From: Auanema rhodensis
Taxonomy: Eukaryota > Nematoda > Chromadorea > Rhabditida > Rhabditidae
Length of the DNA: 64,000 bases
NCBI GenBank assembly: GCA_964057225.1
Contig: OZ059894.1
Span: forward strand, 16,832,476 to 16,896,475
Reading direction: 5' to 3'
Part shown: positions 50,790 through 64,000 of the stretch, piece by piece
Layout: each line of letters begins with the position of its first letter
How positions within the stretch are numbered: the stretch's first letter is position 1
The notes under the pieces: generated by a model
Databases searched by the model: none
Seen by the model: the letters and a program-made list of their open reading frames with translations, nothing else
What the model was told of the DNA's origin: nothing
Program-made: the position numbers and the translations under genes

Positions 50790-50826
50790 ACGATGATGAT
50801 GATGATGTTAATGATGATGATGATGA
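50790..50826. repeat. (GAT)n microsatellite
   Basis: GATGAT triplets broken once by GTTAAT. Non-coding context. Confidence 0.9.
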
Positions 50827-53437
50827 AGGTCATCTTTCATTGTAGAACTAAGACGTTTTATAAACATCAAACTTCATTCAGTTGAGCCAAATACTCGTTA
50901 ATGCTACCCTTAAATCCGTTTGCTTTTTATTTATAATATAAGTTTATTATTATATATTTATAGTTTTTTTTCTCAATATTATTATCCATAAATGTGAAAA
51001 TCTCTTTTGCTCTTTTTACTGTTTCATTTTAATATTTCTTATCAATTTTCAGCTACGTATTATACATCATTTTAATCATTATTTAATTAGTCATCTTTTA
51101 ATTTTATACGTCATTATTCCGCAATTTGATTTTAATGTTATGATTTTATCAATTTTTATTTTTTATTTTCAAAGATTAAGCTTAAACTGTTTTTTTTTGC
51201 TTTTTTCTTTTCATGTACATGCATGTATATACATATATGTTTTTATAAATTCAAATAAAGATTTTAGTTAAAGATATCTAAATCTTTTAAGAAACGTCTA
51301 TCATTATAATTATCTATGATTATTCTCTTTTTCTCATATTAAATTCTATATATGCATGTATGTATATGTATACGTATATCTTCAGTTTTCTCTTATTCTC
51401 GCATTCTACCACCTTTATCACTCTATCTTGCTATCTGTACCCACCCTTTCCTTCCGAAATCAAACTGTTCATGTTACTCTTCTCTGATAAGATTCGACTG
51501 AACTGTATTGTGATTTTCGACTTTGACATTGATTTTCATTCAACTTTCCGGAGATGCAATCTCCGTTCAAGAAACATGCATTCATTTGTCAGAAACACGT
51601 TCTTTTTCAAGCTTTTATCCTCTAATTACTTTATTTTCTCTGTATTTTGGATAAAATGTAAGAGAAAATTTAGGTTTTCATGACACATGTTTCTTTCACA
51701 GATTAGATTACAAATACGGAAAGATTTGTTAGTAACGCTTCATCTATTGATTATTTTCTTCCAAATAATTTTTATTAGTAGTTAAACAGAAATATTAAAG
51801 ATATCATATAACAATTTTATATTTATATTTATTTTTATTTTGTACGAAATCTATTATATAAATCCATTATAATGTTCGAAAATTTTACTATTTGCATGAG
51901 AGTTTTAGCAATTATGTGTTGAAAACGTCTTGATCACCACTCTAAATCCTTTTTCATTTCATCTTCTTTCTCACAAAGTGAGTACAAACTCAACTATTTC
52001 TTAATTATATATGTAAATTGATGATAGAATGCTTGCAAAATCTATGAAATCGTCGGCTTTTACTTCTGTTTCTTTTCAGCACATACTTTGCATAATGAAG
52101 TTGATTAACACGAGATTAATTGCTCTCTCGCATTTACTTCTTCACTATTAACTAATTTTAAATCTTACATTGTTTCATTCATTTCAAGTATTTAGAGACA
52201 GAATAATCTAAATGAACTCATTAATGACGTGAGAATTTTCATTTTTATTGACAAACAGTGCACAAAACGTTTTTATTTTCATCTTTATTCTTATTGAAAC
52301 ATGTATTTGTTTGATTTTCACAAAATTCAACTCAAAAAGATTTCTAAAAAGGATTGTAGAATCAAATCCATCATTATAATATGAGATGTTGTCGTTCATC
52401 ATCAACGGTCTTTGATATCAATTTCCACATCGGCCCTCTTTGTGACATGAAAGGAAAAGGTTTCAGATACGTTAGTAGTATAACTATCTATAACATATAT
52501 TATAGAAATCTTTAAAGATTATTCGTATTCTTCTTTGTACTCATATAATCTGTTTGAATGTTTTCTTTTAATTACATTTATCTAGATGATACAATGTTAT
52601 CTTTCTTCATAAATTCAGATTTCTTTTATTTGCTATTTCTTTCCTTTTTTTCCGCCAATTTAATTATATATTACACATAGTTTATTTACCTCATCTATTC
52701 TCTTTTCATTCTTCTTTTCATTTTTTATTAACAATTTTTGTTAATTTCTTTTAAATTCTATTGTTTAACACCTGGTCACTGATTTATGCAATAGATCTTC
52801 AAATTTTATGAGCAAAACGAAATCTCTCATATGAAAATCACTATGTCCTTCATAAATCTTCATATATTCTTCTTTATTTCTTTATCTTTTCTTCTTTTAT
52901 TTCTAACTTACCCTACTCATTATCTTCAAATAGTTAAACTGTCTATATGTACTGCCTTCAATTTCTTTTACTATACCGCAATTAGTTTACTACTTTTCTC
53001 AATATTGTGTGTATTCGGCCTTCAAATCAAACAGATCTCATATGAAACCTACATAGACCTATAATTAATTTCCTATTTGAGTTCATTCGAATAAGCATTG
53101 TTTTTCAATTTTGTTTATGAATTTTAACAATTTCTTGTTTTGATTTTCTATGTAAAACTAGATAGAATTTGATAAAATATGCATTTCAGCCATTGTTTAT
53201 ATTGAAAATAGTTCAGTTAATCTTAAAAAAAAGCTATACCTATCCTTTTTTATCTATATATATAAATCATTTTATATAATTGTAACATTGGCCTTTTTCG
53301 TTTTATAAAATGTACTTTTTGAACTAATAATTATCGTTCATTTAAATATTTATAACTTTATTTCTTATCAATCTACTTTATCTTTATATTTAATGATATA
53401 TTTTGTATTATTAAGGTACATGAGCTTTTAAACCAGT

Positions 53438-55746
<2,309 letters not shown>

Positions 55747-55778
55747 AAAGTGGAATAGTTGATTGAAACAACTATCCA

Positions 55779-55784
55779 AATAAA
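55779..55784 (+). terminator. Poly(A) signal of the mannosidase gene
   Basis: AATAAA 33 bp after the stop codon. Confidence 0.65.
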
Positions 55785-56401
55785 GTTAGAGTTTTAGGAG
55801 AAATCGGCTATAAGTTTAAACGGTTAAATTATTTATGTTTTAATTTTGTTTTTGTTTTAACATTCATATTTTTCTTGCCTTGAAAAGTAACAACTTTCAA
55901 ATAGTTTAACTGTATTATTTGAGAACATTTGTCAAAATAGGGTTTTGTAAGCCATTTTTTTTTACTTTTTGAAAGATTTTTATTATTTCTTTGACTCGTT
56001 TTTCTTTGAACACACTGCTATTTACTTTAATTAGGCGTTAAGAATATACGGGTTTTTATATCAAACTGAATGTTTCTTCTTGTCACCTGTCTGTGATTTG
56101 AATTTGCTCAAAAAAATAAAAAAACCGATAAAACTATGTTTACAATTTGTTTTTTTTCTTAATTGAATATGAATTATAACTCAATAAAATGATAGAAAAT
56201 TGAAATTTTCATTCAAAAATTATATACAAAATTAATATAAATATAACTGTCATGAATAATATAAAGCATTTTTAATTAAAACTAGGAAAATACATGATTA
56301 TGTTTTAGAAAATAAAATAAATACTCCCACAATCTCAAGTGATAATCGTCCTAAATTGAAATTAAAAAAAAACAAAAAATTAAGTGAACATTTTTAAAAA
56401 A

Positions 56402-56635
56402 TTAATAAGAAATGTATAATATTAATATTGGGATGATATAATGAGCAAGATTAACAAAATTGGTTGAGCTTAATTTGCCTTCCGGTCTTGGAGCATTTAG
56501 AACTTCTAATGGAACTACCTAGAATTATATCTCATGGTTATATGAAGTATATAAAGTAATTGAACTAACCAAAGCATCTTCACTTCTTTCTAATAGATGC
56601 TCTTCACAATGTGGAGATGGACTAAACATACAGAG
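56402..56635 (-). CDS. Two exons with a GPI-anchor-like C-terminus
   Basis: Exon 56570-56635 (22 codons, starting LCMFSPSPHCEEHLL) and exon 56402-56518 (39 codons with stop) join in phase 0. The end (LSSTNFVNLAHYIIPILILYISY) has small residues followed by a hydrophobic tail, as in GPI-attachment signals. No start codon with signal peptide is seen in the 280 bp up to the lipase B stop. The exons are either an alternative end of lipase B (for example from a phase-0 GT inside its last exon) or the end of another gene. Confidence 0.45.
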
Positions 56636-56915
56636 CTAAAATAAATGTATTTAAAATAATTTTAATATAAAAAAAAGTATTTATTTATTGAATAATTACA
56701 TATACATACATATGTATAACCGAATATTTATTATTTTGTTAAAATATTATATTTAATATTTGAATTCTATACAATTCTATAATATATTGATTCAAATGTT
56801 AATTTAAAAATTAGTAAGCCCGTTTTGATAGCAAGTTCTGAATTGGTATAAGTATGTGATAAATGCTTCAAGACCTTTTGTTATTTTTTTTTGAATTTTT
56901 TGTTAAAAAATCTAT

Positions 56916-58505
56916 TTACTCTAAACCAATTGTTCTTGTTAATATGTTAATTTTACGCACAACTTGATCCAAAACTCCTGGCTTTCCTTCGGGTAATGTA
57001 GCGTCGCAACCTGATTTACCATACTCTGGCACCTGAATCACATAAATTGATTAATTAATACTGATTGTCTTTATAAATTACTCGAACTGTGAAATAATGT
57101 CTATGATCCCATATGTAACTGCTGGTTTGATCATATCGGAACTTGATTCTATCAGAGCAAGAGAAATCTTCATTCTTTGGGGTTCCAGTACATTCTTTGT
57201 AATATGCTCCTGGTTCCATAGAATCTGGATACCTGTAAATGGCATTGATGTAAAATTAAATGTGTGAAGCTAACCATATTTCAGTTCCATGATGATATGA
57301 TTTATCCATAGCAGTATTATCACATGGCCGATTGTCGTTACCAAGTTCATCTGTATGTACTTTGTGACATGCTGGTAAATGTGGAACAATATCTCGACGA
57401 AATACTACTCGAAAACTAGAAATAAGCTTTTGTTCCTTTGTTATATCTTGTATACAATACCTGTAAGGAATAAGCTTATCAAAATTTGTGGCATATTCTA
57501 AAGTTCCAACTCGCGGCTGCCCAAACGTTATAATCTTCACTTGGCCACCAGTTCGAAATCCTCAAACATGTTTTTCATTTACAATCTCTGATTCTAGTTT
57601 TATTTCCTTTATTCTGCTTGTTTACTGACTAATTTCAAATTCAACAACCGTTCCATGCTTCTACACAAAGAAGAATGAGACAAGCTTGTCTCTGTCAGAT
57701 TGTTCACGTTTTTCTCGTGAGAAATTATATAAAGAAAGATGAAATTAGCATACCTTGTCTAACAGTTCGAGCTGCTGCTAATGACGCTAATGCTCCACCT
57801 AAGGAGTGTCCGGTGAAAATAGTCATATAATCCTAGAATATATGATTAAAAACTTTTATTTTTAATAGATATTATTACTTTCAAGGATGGATCTTGAAGA
57901 ACTTTTTCGATTTCTGGCCATAAAATGAGATGAGCATTCAAAAAATATCTATTAACCTAAATTTTTAACATATAAATTAGTCTTTTTGTGAAAAAAAAGA
58001 CGTACATTTCCCATTTCAAAGAAGTCAACCCCAGGCTGGATAGAATCCCATCCTTCTAATAGTAATTGAGCCTATAAATGAAAATTTAAAAATAATTATA
58101 AACAGATTAGCCTTACTTTGGTTTTTGTACCTCTGAACACAATATTCAATTCCCGAGTTGTATTTGATATAACTAGAAATAGATTATAATGTTATTGAGT
58201 TTAAACTTGAATAACTAACCAACATAGCTTTCACATGTATTATCTAAATGATCACATACTTTAGATAATTTCAGTATAACTTCACGTTCTTCATGATTTG
58301 GATATGTTCTAAACAATATTTCTTTTAAAAATAAAAAATATATTAGCTTGAATCACTTGTTCAAACAATTGTCATGCTCATCTCCATAGGCAGCAGCTGC
58401 CAAATTCAGGAGCTTCCTAGCTTCAACTTCATTATAAGCGGTATGCTTTCCGGGAAATGGAATACATGAGACTGTTGTTAGAAATAGCAAAAACAGTAGA
58501 AACAT
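56916..58505 (-). CDS. Secreted class 3 lipase (lipase B)
   Basis: Ten exons (58357-58505, 58220-58308, 58117-58172, 58006-58071, 57879-57956, 57754-57832, 57461-57560, 57275-57415, 57082-57232, 56916-57032) give 341 residues. Residues 1 to about 16 are a signal peptide (MFLLFLLFLTTVSC). IVFRGTK and GHSLGG (nucleophile S156), D214 (RRDIVP) and H248 (YHHGTEIWYP) form the class 3 triad. The acceptor of exon 7 (TTTGAG) is weak but the frame and homology require it. Six internal exons have the same length as in lipase A (15397-17016), so the two arose by duplication of an intron-containing gene. The C-terminus is about 20 residues longer than in lipase A. Confidence 0.92.
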
Positions 58506-60568
58506 TACAACTTACTATCTAAACATAAAAATAAAATTATTATTGATATCTATGATGAAGAATGATTGGAATTATTTGTGGAAAAAACGATGGGCAACTA
58601 TATAGAAAAGACGGGTTGACGATTGATGGAAGGTATGGTGCATTAAGTTATATCAATCGAAAATGACATAATCAGAACATTTTAAAATTATAAAAAAAAA
58701 AAAAAAATTGAATGATCAGCTATCCTAAGAGTTGGGAAATCGATATTAATAGTCAAATAGTCAAAACGACAATTGGAATGACCTCAATTTAAATAGGAAA
58801 GTCAGTTAACCTCAAGGACAGTAATATATCTTATTCTAATAGATTTAAATAATTAACAAAATAATAATTTTATGAAGAGTTTTTGTTATAATAATCAACA
58901 AAAATATTATAGAAATAGCTATATGAAAACGGAAAAAGCTATTATATGATTTAAATTCGAAATATTATAGGATGAAACAGAAAGAATAGCTGAGTATACT
59001 TTCTTTCTTTTAATCCAAAGATTTTTTTAATCTCATTGACATGAAAAACCTGTTTGGTAAGATCGAAAAATGCTTAATTGTGAACAGAAAACGATAACCT
59101 TTTTGAAATTAAACGAAATTCATAAAAGAAACTTTCACAAATATTTATAATATTTCATTAATTTTTAGATAAAATAAAAGAAATAGAGTTAATAAAAGAT
59201 AAAATTTCAGTGTTTATTGTTATTTTCAATAAAAAATCATGAAATATATATATAATTGCTGATACTGCGACACATCATTTAGGAAGAGGTTATAGTAGCA
59301 GGTAGGAGGACATCTGTATTCTCTCTATTACGTCGATGGTAAGCAAACTCTATAATCGTCTAGTGTCCATTATCTCAACCGGTTTTACGAAATGAGCTCT
59401 CGTGTGTTCCAGTCTAAGGTTATAAAATCGGATTAAGAGAGTTTTGTTAAATATTTTGAACTCGTTCAGGTTTTTTTAGGTTCATGAATCATGACTCTAC
59501 TCATAAAAAAAATTAGATTTATCATTTTTAAAATTGATAATCTTCAATTGATTTGATGATAGCGATTTAATAACAATTGAAAAATAATCATAGTTTTTGT
59601 ATATCATATGTATATATTTGAAAAAATAGAAAATAATATAGAATATATGCATATACATTCATAAAAGAATTTAAATTTTAGTAAAAGATTATGATAAAAC
59701 AAGGAAAATAATAAAAACTGAAACTTGTATATAGAAAAATATAAATTTCTTCTTCATAATCTTCTTCATCTGTTTTTTTTTCGACCAATAAAAGAGTAGT
59801 GATTCACAAATATCTATGCTTGTCCAGTGAACAGTTGAAATATGATCGAAAAGTTTGAGTATGATGAATAGAAGGCAATTGAACTTAAATGGACATATTG
59901 TGTATATTTAAGGAACAATTTATGGCAAAACGTGTATGATCTATTATGTTTTTAACGACAACCTATAGTCATTGTCAGCATCTTCATCTTTTCTCCTTTT
60001 TTTAACTGAAAACGAGCGGCCAGAAAAGAGGCAGGTCTTCTTCAAATAGTAGAAGTACCCAAGGACATGGACGTGATGCTTAGGCTGGACACAACAAATA
60101 GTTTGATGTGAGAAAACCTTGTACTACGACTCTCTCTTACTATATTTCCTATAATCGTATTTCTCAAAATGTATTGAATTATGTAAAATGACATAAGATC
60201 ATAAAAGTAAAATAAATAAAAAGTTATAAGAAGAATACACTGTTGCAAAGAAATTTTTTTTGTGATGCTCATGGTCAGGTTTTCGTTGATTTAAAAATAT
60301 TTTTATCTAGAAAGAACGTTTGTTGACAGACATAATAAACAGGAAAATAATATAAAATAGTTTCAGATATTTATTTAAATTATATAAAAAATATATTTTC
60401 ACATACAAAATACTGCCGTGTACATATACATACAATTCGGAGGTTAATGATATCTGAACCGTAAATGAAAGCAGAAAACCATCTTATATCCTAAATTATA
60501 TTCAGAATAAATGGAACCCTATAAAGAATTATTTGTATTTCACGCCATATATATATAGATATTTTGAA
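58506..60568. other. Intergenic with two GC-elevated islands
   Basis: Mostly AT-rich. An island at about 59260-59430 has no clear frame. Another at 59944-60084 (minus) is 47 in-frame codons after an acceptor-like TGTGTCCAG, with mixed codons and a basic end (VKKRRKDEDADNDYRL); it could be a last exon, but no partner was found. Confidence 0.45.
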
Positions 60569-60935
60569 TTATCGTGCACTCTTGATATGATCAATTGGAT
60601 AATCACGTTCATGTGGAATCCATGGATCACTGTGACGTCTGGATGTTATTGATGATGGTAAACTAAAATGTTGAGGATATACATCAGATGTTTCATCAAT
60701 TATAGATTCAACACGAGCTGTTGTAGCTCGACTTTGTGCTGGACTGATAGAGAATACAGAAGATGAATCTGAACATTCTGTGAATTATGAGAGAATGAAC
60801 TGTGAATATGTTCATTACCTCCACTTGTATCTTCATATTTTGGAGGAGAAGCTATAGGCTTAAGTGCATCCTCATATCTGGGAGGTATAGGAGATAATGG
60901 TGTTGAAGTTAACAAAGATGGATCCAAAACATATC
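60569..60935 (-). CDS. 3' end of a gene with PPxY motifs (partial)
   Basis: Two exons, 60819-60935 and 60569-60777, join in phase 1 and encode the last ~109 residues of a protein; the acceptor at 60936-60938 (TTTCAG) shows that upstream exons exist. The segment is disordered and carries PPRYEDAL and PPKYEDT, PPxY motifs of the type bound by WW domains of Nedd4-family ubiquitin ligases, then a Ser-rich tail with RRHSDPW. Such tails occur in alpha-arrestins and several membrane proteins. No upstream exon was recognised up to the window end, so a long intron or a gene reaching beyond the window is likely. Confidence 0.7.
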
Positions 60936-62339
60936 CTGAAATTAAGAAATATTAATAAATAAAATATAAATATAATCTGATAAAGTTTCAATACAAACTA
61001 TACGTAACTATTAATTTGTTTTTTTTATAATAAAAAAAGTACATAAATGGTCATATAAAATATGATTTGATTTGCTTTCTTTATCAATATCAGTTTAAGA
61101 TCATTTTATTATATTATTTTATTAAATTATATGATACATTCAAATAAAATAATATTGACTATCAGATATTTTTTTATATTTTATTAGCTATATTAATAGC
61201 ATTATTATTATTAATTTTATATATTAAATTTGGTTTTTTTCATTCTTCATTCCTCTCATATCTTATATTTGATATTAAAACAATAAACACATCTCATTTA
61301 TGAAACAATCAAGCATTTATAAGTTCTAAATAAACTTTAAAGTAAAACTTGAAATCTTTTTGTAAACTTTTTTGTTGCTCTATATCATCATCCTCATCGT
61401 CAAAATTTTTATAACAAAAGACAATCAAATCGTTTGTTTATTCTTTACCATAAACAACAAAGGTCTTGAAAACATGAAAAGAACCCATTAGACAAGTTAA
61501 TAGAATGACAAAAACCTTTGGCATATGTTGTTCATTTACATTTTTTCTTAAATTTCAGTAACTATATACATATATATTCCTTATTATTATAATTATCATA
61601 ATCTGACTTGAATGACTTTCTTCGAAAAATTGTATAAACTTGTGTGAAAATCTAATTCAAGCTTCAGCCTTAAATCTTCACATTCTTTCTTTTTTTTTTT
61701 AGAAAATGTGACCAACTCTGCATTCACTTTTTAGGATTAATTTTAGCTAATATAAACATGTCTATTCTGTAAAACTCATCTGTCTATGCCATTCAACATG
61801 TTTTTATGTCAACTTTACCATATAATGTCATAAACAAACATGACTATTGGAAGAGAAAGCTGAACAATTTAGGTTTCCTTGAGTATGATATGGACAAAAT
61901 TTCATTTTGAGCTTTTCTCTAAACACAAAATTTCTTCATTTCATATTTCTTTTTAGATTAAATTATTGAAACAATGACAAAATAGGTATAAATACGGATA
62001 TGAATTGTCCGTAATCCTTATATTTCTTCTGGTTTTAACGTCTATTTCTAAATAGAATTTATGCCATTCATGTAACCGATCTTTTCGATAATAAATCCGG
62101 TTTTTGATCACAACGAATTCTATTCTTCAGACAAAAGTATTCAAGACTTGAGTATTTTAAACAAGATTTTCTTTTTAAAACAACTTTTGGTTTCGGCCAA
62201 GCCATCCTCTAATTTTCTGCAAAAATTAGGAAAAAATGTACTTTTTTTTTATCTCAAAGAACATCTCATATATTGATGAGGTGTGTGCACATATATGTAT
62301 TTTTTTGTATATACCTCACACCTTCAGCAATCTATCGTT

Positions 62340-62410
62340 CCCTTTCTCTCTCTTTGTCTCTCTCTCTTTCTCTCCTTCTCTCTCTCTCATCCTCTCTCTT
62401 TCCCTTCTTC
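62340..62410. repeat. CT-rich microsatellite tract
   Basis: Irregular CTCTCT/CTTTCT run; the open frames across it come from the repeat. Confidence 0.95.
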
Positions 62411-63655
62411 CGTTTGGTATCTTTGGCACTCTGAATTGTCCTTTTCATCCTCCTGTAACTTTTCTCTATCACTAATTCTCATTTTGCAAAAGTTTGAATT
62501 GGCTATTCATTGAAAATTACTAATCACCCTAATATCCAGTTCCTATCTTTATCGTGCCCGTGAACATCTATTACTATCTAAATCATCGAAAAACTACACT
62601 AATAGCTGTTTTCGAATTTTTTTGTCAGGTGAATGATATGAATTTGTCGGCATGATGTCAACTCTAAATGACAATTTACAATCATTTGTTTTTAAATATT
62701 TTTGTGAATTAAAGAATTATTTAGATATGTATATATACTTTTATAATTACAAATTTCACTTTTAAGCTTCTAAATTATTTTTTGAAACCATTAAAGCTTT
62801 CTCCTTCAAGTTGCTCTGCTCTCCCTCCATAGTTTTTTCTTTTTAAAATAAAAATATTCTTGCGTATTTCATTCATATGTCATCAGCATCTTATTCTGAT
62901 TGACATTCTGCTTTTGTGTTTTAACTCCATTAAACGGGTCATCAATTCGTCTTTTTTATTCATTTTTTCATATAAAATGTATGTATTCATATTATAAAAA
63001 TAGATTAAAATATGTTTTCCAAATAAAATATTATTAAAGAAGATTTGATATGAAAAAAAATTAAAAAAGCAAAAGATTCATAGATATATACATATATGTA
63101 TGTATATAAAACGTCATCAGACACAAGAAATGTCCTTGAATCCAATTCTCATTCAGCCATTTTTCTTATTTTACTTGACATAACCATCACCTCCAATTTT
63201 AAATTTTAGCTCGCATATCTGAGAAATGTTTTGAAACAAATTTTATTTGTTATAAATATAATTTAATATAATAATCTCATTAATTTTCTGAAAATCTTGT
63301 TAATTCTTAACTTTCGTTTCTTGTTTTCTTTAAAAATAGATAATTCTTCATTTTATATTCATTGAATCATGAAAATTCACTTCTTTCTTCAGTGATAATG
63401 AAAAAATATGTTGAATGAATACTTCATGCTGATGTTGGGATTGCTTTTTCCGCTTAACAATACATTGCTCAGCATGTATCGTCTTGTTTGGTCATCAACT
63501 TTTTAATCTTTAAAACTTCTCTCATTCTTACAATGACTATACTATGTTAGTGACGACCATGAGATTATTTCTTTGACTGCTCATGAAAAAACTCGAAACG
63601 TCTTCAAACAGACAATATGTGCCTTTTCTTCATTCACTTTTAGTTTTCATTGTTA

Positions 63656-63718
63656 CCTCTCTCTCCCTCTTCCTCTCTCTCTCTCTCTCTTTCTCTTCTT
63701 CTTCTTCTTTCTCCCTCT
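63656..63718. repeat. CT/CTT microsatellite tract
   Basis: CTCTCT run passing into CTT triplets. Confidence 0.95.
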
Positions 63719-64000
63719 GTCTTGAACTGTTTGATATGATCACAATCTAGGAGATTCTTTTTAGCGAGCTTATTGTTCTTGCAAATTACACATTTTGCAT
63801 TTTCTTCCTATTTCCACTGATGTACGGAGATTTGTTTCCAGGAAACGAATATTATCTCGCACGATGGTTCAATCCAGTTCAAATCGGCAATGCCAAATAT
63901 AACTTTCAATGAAGAAATGCTTCACAAAAATCAAGTTTTTTTGATTTAGCAGATGAAAACTATAAAATCTGGGAGTCACGACAACAGAATTTTGTGTATG

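Larger units (their letters stand above)
44795..53437. other. 8.6 kb gene desert with coding-like islands
   Basis: The longest stretch without a confident gene. The plus strand is strongly T/C-rich from about 46.3 kb on. It holds simple repeats (47.1, 49.8, 50.8 kb) and two GC-elevated islands: 45989-46209 (two-exon frame of 45 codons) and 48174-48362 (62-codon frame with balanced codons). It may contain long introns, regulatory DNA or distant exons. The frame at 51360-51683 (107 codons) is AT-biased and unsupported. Confidence 0.5.
60936..64000. other. Intron or intergenic, T-rich
   Basis: Probably at least partly the intron upstream of the PPxY exons. CT-rich tracts at 62340 and 63656. Near the end, TTTCCAG followed by a 36-codon plus-strand frame (63841-63951, including HDGSIQFKSAMPN) is GC-richer and might be an exon; support is weak. 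Confidence 0.4.

Noticed and set aside
51360-51683. 107-codon open frame
   Set aside because: Phe/Ser/Ile-rich product of T-rich DNA without splice or homology support.

Overview
The window reads as chromosomal DNA of an AT-rich nematode. The evidence is: protein genes split by very many short introns (mostly 42-70 bp, GT...AG); start codons that sit 0-14 bp after a splice-acceptor-like TTTCAG/TTTAG, as expected for spliced-leader trans-splicing; and nematode-type families (a Ground-like hedgehog-related protein, a worm-type Rhesus ammonium channel, nematode secreted class 3 lipases). The acceptors are looser than in Caenorhabditis. Base composition and intron style would fit a clade IV or similar AT-rich worm, but the species cannot be fixed from the sequence. 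No prokaryotic features, rRNA, tRNA or CRISPR were seen. All gene models were joined by hand from reading frame, splice sites and phase.

Left part (1-25.1 kb). After 3.9 kb with no convincing gene comes a small secreted precursor (3865-4473) whose C-terminal part holds a lysine-rich amphipathic peptide between two furin-type sites. A 15-exon, 1635-residue protein (5492-11153, minus) follows; it ends in a gag-like trio of zinc knuckles and carries a 7-residue tandem repeat. A 54-residue microprotein (11878-12269), a secreted class 3 lipase (15397-17016), a 161-residue coiled-coil protein (17117-17824, minus), a 962-residue Ground-like protein with a huge acidic/lysine-rich middle (18584-22153, minus) and an Rh-type ammonium/CO2 channel (22954-25093, minus) complete this part.

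Middle (25.1-44.8 kb). An orphan first exon (28198-28303), a PH-domain protein with a Pro/Gly-rich tail (29965-32155, minus) and a four-span membrane protein (34067-34726, minus) lead to a collinear plus-strand set: Aha1 Hsp90 co-chaperone, autophagy factor ATG13, mitochondrial CLYBL and an unknown single-span/secreted protein (35468-42658). A secreted ML-like lipid-binding protein follows (43834-44794).

Right part (44.8-64 kb). An 8.6 kb stretch with repeats and a few coding-like islands precedes a GH47 alpha-1,2-mannosidase (53438-55746). Then come a second class 3 lipase (56916-58505, minus), sharing exon lengths with the first; two extra exons with a GPI-like tail (56402-56635); and the 3' end of a PPxY-containing gene (60569-60935) whose upstream exons were not found.

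The genes do not form one pathway. The strongest candidates for something new are the cationic peptide precursor, the zinc-knuckle fusion protein and the enlarged Ground-like protein.
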